NCBI GenBank assembly: GCA_964478125.1
Contig: CAYZGR010000027.1
Location: 1 to 40,867, forward strand
Origin: FW021-bin31 sp964478125
GTDB lineage: Bacteria > Bacteroidota > Bacteroidia > Chitinophagales > Chitinophagaceae
Direction of reading: 5' to 3'
DNA length: 40,867 nt
Shown here: positions 30,907 to 40,200 of the stretch, in pieces
How the letters are laid out: each line of letters opens with the position of its first letter
Numbering within the stretch: the stretch's first letter is position 1
Made by a program: the position numbers and the translations under genes
The notes under the pieces: model-generated
What the model saw: only the letters and a program-made list of their open reading frames with translations
Database searches by the model: none
What the model was told of the DNA's origin: nothing

Positions 30907-33666
30907 ATGAAAACTTTTCTTCTTTGCATTTGCAGCTTTTTCATATGCTTTTCCACAAATGCGCAAACGGTCAATGGGACTCTGTCCGGAACAGTTGCAG
31001 ATTCTACAAAGCAGCCTTTAGATAAAGCGAGTATCAGCCTTTTATACGCTGCTGATTCCACCGCTGCCTATTCCGTATTGACCTCTGAAAAGGGTATCTT
31101 TAATATAACCGGCATTGAGGAAGGAAACTATCTTCTGGTTATCTCTTATTTGGGATATAAACAGATCACCAAACCCATGGCTTTCACGGAAGAAAAGCAC
31201 GATTTTGATTTGGGGTTAATAACTATGAAAACCACTGCTCTTGCTTTAAGCGAGGTGACCATTGAGCAAGCGGCACCTCCTGTTCAACTAAAAGGGGATA
31301 CCCTTGAATTTAATGCAGGCTCTTTCAAGACGCATCCCAATGCGGTAGTGGAAGAACTCCTTAAAAAAATACCGGGGATCCAGGTGGACCCGGACGGCAC
31401 GATAAAAGCCGAAGGAGAAACCATCAATCAAATACTGGTAGATGGCAAACCCTTTTTTGGAGACGACCCTAAGATCGCCACCAAAAATCTGCCCGCCGAC
31501 ATTATCGATAAGGTACAGGTGTTTGATAAGAAATCAGATCAGGCCACCTTTACCGGTATAGATGACGGTAAAGAACAAAAAGCCATCAACCTGAAGATCA
31601 AAAAGGATAAAAAACACGGACTTTTTGGTAAAGCCGGCGCCGGAGCGGGGACCCAAGACCGCTTTACCACCGATCTCAACTTGTTTCGTTTTAACGGAGA
31701 CCAGCAGATATCCATTATTGGCAGTGGCAACAATACCAATCAGCGGAACTTCTCTTTCAGGGACATACGGAGAGGAGGCGGCTTTGGCGGCGGCATGGGC
31801 AACGGCAATACGACCAGTTGGATGGGAGGCATCAACTACCGCGACGATTGGGGCGATAAAATAAAAGTGACCGGTGATTATTTCTACAATTACAACAACA
31901 ACAAAACCACCAGAGAACAAAAAACCCAATACATCCTGCCGGACACCTCTTATTACAACAACCAGGATCAAAACAGCAGTAGCAAAACGATTAACCACCG
32001 CTTTAACCTGAGGATGGATTACCAGATCGACTCTATGAATTCCATCCTGTTTACTCCCTCCCTCAGTTACAGTACCAATGAAAACAGCAACATAAGCGAG
32101 TACCATTCCGAAGATGTCAATAAACAGCCCATTAATGCGGGAGGGCAATATTACGCCGCCTCGACAAAGGCGCCCAGCCTCAGCGGGAACCTCCTTTATC
32201 GCAGGCGCTTTCATAAAAAAGGCAGAACCTTCTCCATTAATTTAAACGGCGGGATCAACAACAACGATGGGAACGGCGTCAACTCACAACAAACTACCCT
32301 TTATAAAGGGAATCTCCCGATATATGATACCATAGACCAACATTTTGAAAGAAAGGATGATCAACAATCCTGGGGAACACGGTTGTCCTATACAGAACCC
32401 TTATCCTCTTATCGTTTCCTGGAGGTTCATGTGGCTCATAACAGCAGCAAAAGCATTTCGGAAAAAGATACCTATAATCAAAACCCGCTGAATGGGAAAT
32501 ACGACCTGATGGACTCTATTTATTCCAATAAATTCAGAAACATATACAGTTCCAACGAAGCCGGGTTAAATATCCAGACCCGGAAAGAAAATTATAATTA
32601 CACCCTTGGTTTTAATGTAAAAGAAAACTTATTGAATAATTACTCCATTTCGGGCGATTCCGGACTTGTACAAAAAACTTTTAATTATTATCCCGAAGCC
32701 CGGTTTAATTATAACTTTAGTCGTACGCAAAGGTTACGGGTAGATTACCGGGGAAGTACGGGACAGCCTTCCATTACTCAGTTACAGTCCGTCCCGGACA
32801 ATACGGAATCATTACGGAAGATCATCGGCAACCCGGATCTAAAACCTTCTTTTACGCACAGTTTGCGGGTAAGTTATAGAAACTTCAACCGCGAAAATTA
32901 CCGGATGCTGTTTACCAACCTGAGCCTCAGCACAACTTCCAATGCCATTGTAAATGCAACCCACTATGAAGACGGCGGGAAACAAGTTATACATTATGAA
33001 AATGCCAACGGCAATTATAACCTCCGCGGATCGGTGGTGGCGGGCTTCCCGATAAAGGAAGGAACCAACATGATCAATTCTCATACGAACATAAGCTATA
33101 TCCGCAATCCCGGTTTTATTAACGATGAAAAGAACTTTTCCAAAAACTTAACTTTATCAGAGGGCTTAAGCTTCAATTATTCTTATAAAGAGTTGCTCGA
33201 CTTCAGGCTGGGAGGAGATATCAGTTATAATAAGGTGAACTACACCTTGCAGAAATCGCAAAACACGAATTACTTCGGCTATGGCGGGTCACTTGATTTT
33301 AATATCAATCTTCCGGCTCACTTTATGCTACAGACCGACTTCCGTTATTCCGGAAATTCGGGGTTAAGCCGGGGCTACAATCAGACCATTGCCATGTGGA
33401 ATGCTTCCGTATCCAAGTATTTATTCAAAGATCAAAAGGGAATGCTGAAGTTGGAAGCCTTTGACCTGCTTAATCAACAGGTCAATATTACAAGAAATAT
33501 TACTGCAGAATATATACAGGATGTAAGAACCAATGTAATACCCCAATATTTTATGCTTAGTTTCACTTATTTCCTCAAAAAATTCCCCGGACATGGAAGA
33601 GAACCCGGGAGAGGCGGCCCCGGCGGATTTCCACCCCACGGCGGTTGGAGAGGAAGACGGATGTGA
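30907..33666 (+). CDS. Outer-membrane beta-barrel, TonB-receptor-like protein with Gly/Arg-rich tail
   Basis: The 919-residue protein has a signal peptide (about 1-20, cut after TNAQ), a carboxypeptidase-regulatory-like domain (about 22-110), a plug-like domain (about 120-225, with IPGIQVDPDGTIKAEGETIN and LVDGKPFFGDDP), and a long barrel (about 235-890) rich in alternating aromatic strands. A glycine-rich insert (RRGGGFGGGMGNGN) lies near 293. After the last strand (MLSFTYFL) the protein continues for about 30 residues rich in Gly, Pro and Arg, ending WRGRRM; barrel proteins normally end at the last strand. It lacks the STN domain and SusD partner of the SusC-like genes, so it is a different class. 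The ligand is unknown. Confidence 0.88.
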   Translation: MKTFLLCICSFFICFSTNAQTVNGTLSGTVADSTKQPLDKASISLLYAADSTAAYSVLTSEKGIFNITGIEEGNYLLVISYLGYKQITKPMAFTEEKHDFDLGLITMKTTALALSEVTIEQAAPPVQLKGDTLEFNAGSFKTHPNAVVEELLKKIPGIQVDPDGTIKAEGETINQILVDGKPFFGDDPKIATKNLPADIIDKVQVFDKKSDQATFTGIDDGKEQKAINLKIKKDKKHGLFGKAGAGAGTQDRFTTDLNLFRFNGDQQISIIGSGNNTNQRNFSFRDIRRGGGFGGGMGNGNTTSWMGGINYRDDWGDKIKVTGDYFYNYNNNKTTREQKTQYILPDTSYYNNQDQNSSSKTINHRFNLRMDYQIDSMNSILFTPSLSYSTNENSNISEYHSEDVNKQPINAGGQYYAASTKAPSLSGNLLYRRRFHKKGRTFSINLNGGINNNDGNGVNSQQTTLYKGNLPIYDTIDQHFERKDDQQSWGTRLSYTEPLSSYRFLEVHVAHNSSKSISEKDTYNQNPLNGKYDLMDSIYSNKFRNIYSSNEAGLNIQTRKENYNYTLGFNVKENLLNNYSISGDSGLVQKTFNYYPEARFNYNFSRTQRLRVDYRGSTGQPSITQLQSVPDNTESLRKIIGNPDLKPSFTHSLRVSYRNFNRENYRMLFTNLSLSTTSNAIVNATHYEDGGKQVIHYENANGNYNLRGSVVAGFPIKEGTNMINSHTNISYIRNPGFINDEKNFSKNLTLSEGLSFNYSYKELLDFRLGGDISYNKVNYTLQKSQNTNYFGYGGSLDFNINLPAHFMLQTDFRYSGNSGLSRGYNQTIAMWNASVSKYLFKDQKGMLKLEAFDLLNQQVNITRNITAEYIQDVRTNVIPQYFMLSFTYFLKKFPGHGREPGRGGPGGFPPHGGWRGRRM

Positions 33667-33748
33667 GAAAGCTAAAAGCTACAAGGCCATATAATCTATT
33701 CTTTTGAATACGCTAATCGGCGATCATCTGCGGGTTTTTCAATCTGCG

Positions 33749-33878
33749 AATATCTGCGAGAAANNNNNNNNNNNNNNNNNNNNNNNNNNNNNNNNNNNNN
33801 NNNNNNNNNNNNNNNNNNNNNNNNNNNNNNNNNNNNNNNNNNNNNNNNNNNNNNNNNNNNNNNAATATCTGCGAGAAA
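33749..33878. repeat. Identical 15-base sequences bordering the assembly gap
   Basis: aatatctgcgagaaa is found at 33749-33763 on the left and at 33864-33878 on the right, in the same orientation, ending and starting exactly at the N run. This suggests a tandem repeat array or two contig ends that overlap. Confidence 0.85.
33764..33863. other. Run of exactly 100 N (scaffold gap)
   Basis: The 100 undetermined bases are a round number typical of a scaffolding placeholder, so the true length is unknown. Confidence 0.98.
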
Positions 33879-33893
33879 CTTCTTTCCTTTCCC

Positions 33894-33936
33894 GCCGATT
33901 GACGCCGATCAAGTTGCACGCGGTTTGACGCGGATC
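33894..33936 (+). repeat. Imperfect 17-bp direct repeats
   Basis: gccgattgacgccgatc and gcggtttgacgcggatc match at 14 of 17 positions, separated by nine bases, upstream of the CPBP protease gene. Confidence 0.6.
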
Positions 33937-34039
33937 TTCATCAGCGAGAAACCCCATCCCATTTTCAATAAAAGCCTTATTTTCGCAAAATCTCAATTGG
34001 GCCCGTACAAGCTTTATTTTTAACCGGCAAAGGAAAACA

Positions 34040-34957
34040 ATGGCTTCATTACACAAGTATCCTCCCTTCGTTCAGTTATTGATCTTTTTAGGAATTTATC
34101 TTGTTTTTACCTTTTCTTTTTATCTGGTGATCTTGAAATTTATTCTGCCCGGTTGGTACGGGATCTCGGCGGCAGCCCTGGCAGGAAGCGATTTCTCAGA
34201 TCCCCGGCTGATCCACGTGATGAAATTATTTCAATTTGCTTACAGTATTTTCTCCTTCCTGATCCCCGCGTTGATCTTTTTTTTATTATGGCACCGCCAA
34301 CCTTTCCGCTACGCGGGCCTGAGAAGCAGGATCCACTGGGGGTGGGCCTTAGCAGGGATTCTAATTCTATTTGCTTCGCTTCCCGCCGTTGGCTGGCTAT
34401 CAGATATAAACAAACTTATTCCTTTCGGACCCACGATCCGGGCCATGCAGGAACGGGCCATAAAAGTTACCCAGGCCATGCTCAAGATGTCGGATGGAAA
34501 CAGTCTCGCATTCGATCTGCTGCTTATGGCCATTATTCCCGCTATAGCAGAGGAATTCTTCTTTCGGGGCGTGCTGCAGCGTCTGTTTATCAGCATAACC
34601 AAACACGTCTGGATCGGGATTGCTATTACGGCTATTGTATTCAGCCTTTTCCATGGGGAAATGCTGGGCTTTTTCCCAAGGGTGGCTTTGGGACTTGTGC
34701 TGGGGTATGTGTATTACTTCAGCGGGAATCTCTGGTATCCCGTTTTTATTCATTTCGTAAATAACGGCTTTCAAGTCGTACTCGTATTTCTGTTTCAACA
34801 TCATTATATTAACACGGATATTACACAAGAACATCCCACGCCGGCCGTATCGGGAATAATCAGCATTCTTTTGGTCATCGGACTGCTATACGCGTATCAA
34901 AAATGGGTTCCTGAAAATCCGGACAAAAAGCTTTGGAAATGGTCTGATGAAAAGTAA
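34040..34957 (+). CDS. CPBP-family intramembrane metalloprotease
   Basis: The 305-residue protein has about eight hydrophobic segments and the CPBP (Abi/CAAX-like) motifs: EEFFFRG (Glu171, Glu172, Arg176), FSLFH (His205) and HFVNN (His238, Asn242). Members are membrane-embedded glutamic or metal-dependent proteases, some acting on prenylated or bacteriocin-like substrates; the substrate here is unknown. The gene follows the repeat region, and a DUF2007 gene comes 59 bases after it. The start is the first ATG after the repeat region. Confidence 0.93.
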   Translation: MASLHKYPPFVQLLIFLGIYLVFTFSFYLVILKFILPGWYGISAAALAGSDFSDPRLIHVMKLFQFAYSIFSFLIPALIFFLLWHRQPFRYAGLRSRIHWGWALAGILILFASLPAVGWLSDINKLIPFGPTIRAMQERAIKVTQAMLKMSDGNSLAFDLLLMAIIPAIAEEFFFRGVLQRLFISITKHVWIGIAITAIVFSLFHGEMLGFFPRVALGLVLGYVYYFSGNLWYPVFIHFVNNGFQVVLVFLFQHHYINTDITQEHPTPAVSGIISILLVIGLLYAYQKWVPENPDKKLWKWSDEK

Positions 34958-35016
34958 ACCGGAGGTTTTAAATATTAAAAGCCCTAATTTCGTTTTAAAT
35001 TAATAAAAAATAAATC

Positions 35017-35244
35017 ATGGAAAAAGATTGGTCCTCTGTATACAAAGCGAGAAATGAATACCAGGCTAAAATATTAAAAGGTATGCTAAAAGAAAATGGT
35101 ATTGACAGCGTCATTATCAATCAAAAAGATTCGGCCTATCTAAGCTTCGGTAATTCTATTTTATACGTGCACAACAATAATTATCAAAAGGCCCGTCAGC
35201 TCATTCTTCAGTCAGAAAATGAACAATCGGAGCAGGAGGAGTAA
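35017..35244 (+). CDS. DUF2007 small protein
   Basis: The 75-residue protein fits the DUF2007 family (named a putative signal-transducing protein). It has the N-terminal WSSVYKARNEYQAKILKGML helix, the central GIDSVIINQKDSAYLSFG loop, a strand with ILYVHNNNYQKA, and an acidic C-terminal tail. The family is small and soluble, usually one domain, with no proven role. A TAATTTCG -7-like box lies about 23 bases upstream, so it may have its own promoter rather than depend on the protease gene. Confidence 0.85.
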   Translation: MEKDWSSVYKARNEYQAKILKGMLKENGIDSVIINQKDSAYLSFGNSILYVHNNNYQKARQLILQSENEQSEQEE

Positions 35245-35312
35245 ACAAGTTTTTTAAGAAGAGTTAAAATATTTTCGTACCTTGTTGTTGATTTCAACTT
35301 GCACGAAAGCTT

Positions 35313-35909
35313 ATGATCAACAGCGACAAGGCCGATCAACTTCTGGAACAAATTTGCATGCAGGGTGACGAATCTGCATTCAGTAAGTTGTTTGATTTGT
35401 GTTTCCCCGATCTCATGCGTTTTGCATACACCTTTTTGAAATCCCGCAGTCTGTCAGAAGAAGTTGCTTCCGATGTATTGTTCAATATCTGGAAAAAGCG
35501 GGCACGGCTGGAGGAGATCCGGGACTTCAGGCTCTATTTATACGTCTGTACCCGAAACAAATCGCTCCATTATCTCCGAAAAAAGCAGGCCCTCAAGACC
35601 TTTCCCATTGAAGAAACAGAAGTATGGATGAAAGCAGATACTTCTACGCCAGAGCAGGCATTGATCACCTCCGAGCTTCACGCAAAAATCAAACAGGCAG
35701 TTCAGGAGCTACCCGCCAAATGCGGCTTAATTTATAAACTCATTAAGGAAGACGGGCTCAAATACAAGGATGCTGCCGAATTATTGAATCTCTCTCAAAA
35801 AACCATTGAAGCTCAAATGGGTATTGCGATGAAAAGGCTCTATAAAGTTTTTCATAATTATCTTCAGGATACGGCTTTAAAACCGGCTGCCAAAAAAACT
35901 TCCAAATAA
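35313..35909 (+). CDS. ECF RNA polymerase sigma factor (Bacteroidota FecR-partner type)
   Basis: The 198-residue protein has sigma region 2 (about 20-95: LSEEVASDVLFNIWKKR, then FRLYLYVCTRNKSLHYLRKK) and region 4 (about 128-185: LPAKCGLIYKLIKEDGLKYK, then AAELLNLSQKTIEAQMGIAM). Unlike the left-hand cassette's sigma factor it ends in a charged tail (KPAAKKTSK) rather than a hydrophobic one. It begins the right-hand sigma-FecR-SusC cassette, 104 bases before fecR. It should activate the downstream receptor operon when FecR releases it. Confidence 0.93.
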   Translation: MINSDKADQLLEQICMQGDESAFSKLFDLCFPDLMRFAYTFLKSRSLSEEVASDVLFNIWKKRARLEEIRDFRLYLYVCTRNKSLHYLRKKQALKTFPIEETEVWMKADTSTPEQALITSELHAKIKQAVQELPAKCGLIYKLIKEDGLKYKDAAELLNLSQKTIEAQMGIAMKRLYKVFHNYLQDTALKPAAKKTSK

Positions 35910-36013
35910 TTCTCTTTATTTTTAAGGGTAAGTTCCAAAATCCGGGTCTCCTTATTATGAAGGCTGCGGGCACCGTCAGTTCATACGGCGCAGAGGTGAT
36001 ACATTATTAGCCT

Positions 36014-37132
36014 ATGGAAGATAAAAATATGATTTGGGAATTATTGGCCAAAAGACTGGCCGGAGAAATAGAGCCCAAAGAGGAGGAAGTGTTAAACAGC
36101 CTATTAAAGGAGAAGAAAGAAGATCTGGATTACATGATCAATGTAATGGAAAATTTCAATTCTTCACTTCAAGATGCGCCGGAAAGCCCGGACATTCAAC
36201 AGGCGGTCCGGCATTATAAAAAAGCCGTGATGGCGGCTATCGAAAAAGAAAAAGAACAGGACATTCAGGCTACCAAAATGAAAGCATCCATCAAAAATAA
36301 AAAAATATGGGTCTGGGCTGCGGCAATTCTCCTGTTGTTGGTTGGAGGGTGGTCTTTTTTATATTTTCACCATAAGGCCTCCATTTCCATTAACGTGGTC
36401 ACCACCGAAAGAGGTAATAAAACAAAGATGCTGCTCCCGGATGGCACGGAAGTATGGCTGAATGCGGAAACCAAACTATCCTATCCCAATAATTTCAAAG
36501 AGGCCGATCACAGAGAGGTTACGCTTTCCGGAGAAGCCTACTTCAAGGTAAAACATGACGCAAACCACCCTTTCATCATCCATACCCGTTACCTGAACAT
36601 TACAGATCTGGGAACCGCTTTCAACGTGCGGGCCTATCCAAACGAAGAAAAAAACGAGGCTACCCTGATTAAAGGATCCATTTCCGTTTCCCTGAAGGCG
36701 GATCCCGACAAAAATCTGCTTTTAAAACCCGGAGAGAAAATAACCTATTTTACTGCAAACAATCAATTGAAAAAGGAGCAAAAACCTAAACAGCCATCGG
36801 TTCCCGTAAAACTTAAAACCATAAGAAAACCGCAGCGATTGGAAGTGACCCATATCGAACCGGTGATCGTAAACGTGGGCGATACGGTAGTAAGTGAGAC
36901 CGCCTGGCTCAACAACCAGTTGATCTTTAATAACGAAAATTTTTCCGAATTGGCACAACGGATGTCAAGGTACTATAACGTCAATATCATCATCAGGAAT
37001 GAGGCTGTCGAAAAGTATTCATTTACCGGTATTTTCGAAGGGGAAAGCCTTGAGGAGGCTTTAAAGGAATTACAGATGATCCGGCCTTTTTCGTTTAAAA
37101 TAAACAAAAATAGTGTGATTATAAACAAATAA
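36014..37132 (+). CDS. FecR-family anti-sigma factor (inner membrane)
   Basis: The 372-residue protein has a cytoplasmic N-terminal part (about 1-95), one membrane helix (about 97-117, IWVWAAAILLLLVGGWSFLY), a periplasmic FecR domain (about 130-240: LLPDGTEVWLNAETKLSYP and GEAYFKV) and a C-terminal DUF4974-like domain (about 300-372: NNQLIFNNENFSELAQRMSR and FTGIFEGESLEEALKELQ). The layout parallels the left-hand FecR, but identity is only partial, so the two cassettes probably respond to different ligands. It should bind the sigma factor encoded just upstream and sense the SusC-like receptor encoded downstream. Confidence 0.94.
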   Translation: MEDKNMIWELLAKRLAGEIEPKEEEVLNSLLKEKKEDLDYMINVMENFNSSLQDAPESPDIQQAVRHYKKAVMAAIEKEKEQDIQATKMKASIKNKKIWVWAAAILLLLVGGWSFLYFHHKASISINVVTTERGNKTKMLLPDGTEVWLNAETKLSYPNNFKEADHREVTLSGEAYFKVKHDANHPFIIHTRYLNITDLGTAFNVRAYPNEEKNEATLIKGSISVSLKADPDKNLLLKPGEKITYFTANNQLKKEQKPKQPSVPVKLKTIRKPQRLEVTHIEPVIVNVGDTVVSETAWLNNQLIFNNENFSELAQRMSRYYNVNIIIRNEAVEKYSFTGIFEGESLEEALKELQMIRPFSFKINKNSVIINK

Positions 37133-37199
37133 ATATTTATTATTCAATTATATAACCTTAAAAGATTGCCTATGAAAGAGCCCTGACAGAAACAAAAAA

Positions 37200-37224
37200 G
37201 CGGGAAAGGATTTCCCCTTCCCGC
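37200..37224 (+). other. GC-rich hairpin after fecR
   Basis: GCGGGAA (37200-37206) and TTCCCGC (37218-37224) form a perfect seven-pair stem, extended inward by a GG/CC pair past one mismatch. It lies 67 bases past the fecR stop. No T run follows directly. Confidence 0.5.
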
Positions 37225-37234
37225 CTCCATTTCA

Positions 37235-37277
37235 GAAACTCCTTAGGTTGGACGCCTGTACAGGAGTTTCCATTTTT
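37235..37277 (+). terminator. Second hairpin with T tract between fecR and susC, possible attenuator
   Basis: GAAACTCCT (37235-37243) and AGGAGTTTC (37262-37270) form a nine-pair stem with an 18-base loop, followed by catttttc. It could end the sigma-fecR transcript or attenuate read-through into the receptor gene, whose start is 30 bases past the stem. Confidence 0.45.
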
Positions 37278-37299
37278 CACCTAAAACCATTGCAAAACT

Positions 37300-40200
37300 A
37301 TGAAAAAAAATGTACCTGTGATGCCTTTTTATAAGCGAAAAGTCATCCACAAAGCGTTTCTCTTTATGAAGATCAGCTTTATACTTATTTTAGCTGCCTG
37401 TCTTCAGGTATCAGCTAAGAGTTATTCTCAGGGGGATGCCAGTCTGACCATGACCCTCTCCAATGTAAAACTAAAAAAAGCCATTAACATCATCAGCCGG
37501 AAGGCCAATTGCCGCTTTTTATACAGCGAAGATATTGTTCCGGTCAATAAGAGAGTCAATTTATACGCCGAAAACAAACCCTTATCTTCCGTAATGGATC
37601 ATCTTTTAAAAGAGACAAACCTCCAATATAAGGTTTTGGATAATGGCGTGATTGTAATTGCAAAGAAAGGCGCTATAATTCGACGACAACATACCGTTTC
37701 GGGCGCCATTACGGACGAACAAGGCAACCCGCTGGCCGGTGTGACCGTTCAGGTCAAGGGTACCAACACCGGAACCGTTACCAGCGTAGACGGCCAGTTC
37801 AAGCTGGAAGTACCGGACAATGCCACATTGGTCGTCAGTTCGGTGGGATTTGAAACACAAGAAGTGGCGACGGCCGGGAAAACGGAGATTAATATTGTTT
37901 TAAAGACCTCATCCAAAGCGCTGAGTGAGTTGGTGGTGACCGGCTACACCACACAAATACAGAAAAACCTGACCGGTTCCGTATCTACCGTAAAAGGTTC
38001 TGATCTGACCGCTATTCCCATGGGGAACGCACAAAAACAACTGCAAGGGAAAGTTTCCGGGGTAAACATTACCACTTCAGGAGAGCCCGGCGGGGGAAGC
38101 AAGGTGCGGATTCGCGGATTCGGATCTTTTACCAGCAACGATCCTCTGTATGTGGTAGACGGCGTGCCGACTACCGATATCAGCAGCATTGATCCCAATG
38201 ACATTTCCGACATCAGTGTATTGAAGGACGCCGCCACCGCTTCCATCTATGGCGCTCGTGCCTTTGCAGGTGTCATTCTTATTACTACCAAAAAAGGAAA
38301 AGCGGGAAAACTAACCGTTAATTATGATGTATCCTATGGCAACCAGTTTCCCGGTAAGGGTTTCGATTTAATGAGCCCGCAACAAACTGCCGAATGGACC
38401 TGGAAAGCCATGAAAGCCGTTGGGGATGAACCCTCACATCCGCAATACGGAAGTGGCGCGGAACCGGTAATACCGGACTATATCATGGCGGGCACACATT
38501 ACGGACTGCTGAACAGCGATCCCAATACCGCCGCTTTGGTGGATCCCAGCCTCTATAATATCGACCCCTCCAAAGGACCTTTTTATCAAATTGTAAAAGC
38601 CAATAAGGCCGGGACCAACTGGTATGACGAGATTACCCGGGTAGCCCCCATTCAAAACCACAATTTGTCCTTATCAGGAGGGAGTGATAATTCCCGTTAC
38701 AGCGTACAAATGGGATACTATAATCAACAGGGTGTGGTGATGGAAACCTATCTGAAAAGATACACCTTGCGGGCCAACACGGAATTTACCATTCACAACC
38801 GCGTAAAAATTGGAGAGAACGTTCAGGTTGCCTTAAAGGAAAATCCGACCCTGGATAATGGAGACATTGGAGGAAGCGAAGGAAATGCCATAGGCTGGAG
38901 CTATCGCGAGAATCCCCTGATCCCGGTACACGACATCATGGGCAATTTTGCCGGCACCCGGGCGGATGGTTTTAACAACCCGCATAACCCCGTGGCTGAC
39001 CAATACCGGACCAGAGATAACCGCACGCGTACCACCGACATTTTTGGGAATATTTACATGGATGTGTTACTGCCTTATAATTTGACCTTTCATTCCAGCT
39101 TTGGCGGCGGTTACTCCAATTATTACTACAATACCTTCGGGTACCTGCAGTATGAGGATAAAGAGAATAACCCTACCGTCAATTATGTATATGAAGGCGC
39201 CAATTATCAATACAACTGGGTATGGACCAACACCTTGCAATTTGAACACCAATACGGAGACCATTATGTAAAGGTGCTGCTGGGTGAAGAGGCCCTGGGC
39301 GGCCAGGCACGAAATGTAGACGTTTCCGGCTTTAATCCCTTCAGCCCCGATCCCAATTATGCGACCATCAGTACCACCCAATCCAGCGGAAGAACGGCTA
39401 CGGACGGCGGCGGCCCTCTGGCCAGAACCTATTCTCTTTTTGCACAAGCCAATTATAATTATAAAGACAAGTACCTGTTCAGCGGTACGATACGCAGAGA
39501 CGGTTCCGCCGTGTTCGGGCCGGAGCATCGTTTCGGTATTTTTCCTGCTGTTTCTGCAGGATGGCGTATTTCAAGTGAGAGTTTCATGCAGAATGCCCGT
39601 TGGATTAATGACCTGAAGATAAGGGGTAGCTACGGTGAAATGGGAAATTCCACTCCGGTACCGCTTAAAAACCAGGTGAATACCTATGCCGCCAGTCCCG
39701 AAGCGGCCTCTTATGATATTTTTGGTACCGATAACAGCCTGGAAGAAGGCCTCAGGGCAGACGGCTTTGCAGCGCCCGCCACGCACTGGGAAACCAACAA
39801 AACCCTTGATTTTGGTTTAGACGCTACCTTATTTAACAATGCCTTCGACCTGACCGTTGACTGGTACAGAAGAAATACGGTCGGGCTCCTATATGCCCCC
39901 CAGGTGGAAGCTACCGTGGGATTTCTTAACGATTACCCAACCGTCAATGTCGGCTCCATGAAAAACGTCGGGGTAGACCTGCAGATAAGTAAACACGGCA
40001 ACTTTGCCGCCAACTGGCGGTATGATGCCACGCTGAATTTCAGTACTTATAAAAATACCATCACTAAAATAGCAGATAACATTGACTATTTCTATGGCAA
40101 CAGCTATGGCGCTACCCGCATAGGCGGTAACCCGACCATCAATAAAGTAGGACATTCCATGTCGGCCTTTTATGGTTATAAGGTGGTAGGATTGTGGCAA

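Larger units (their letters stand above)
33667..34039. other. 373-base intergenic region with assembly gap and short repeats
   Basis: No gene is seen. The region contains 100 undetermined bases and is packed with short repeats of the type atctgcgaatatctgcgag and gccgattgacgccgatc, which are dispersed in Bacteroidota genomes. Open frames that cross the N run are artefacts. Confidence 0.85.

Noticed and set aside
31534..32214. Minus-strand frame of 226 codons inside the barrel-protein gene
   Set aside because: Antisense to a well-supported barrel gene; the Val/Ile/Gly-rich translation mirrors its repetitive codons.
33704..34056. Three open frames crossing the run of N
   Set aside because: They exist only because undetermined bases contain no stop codons.
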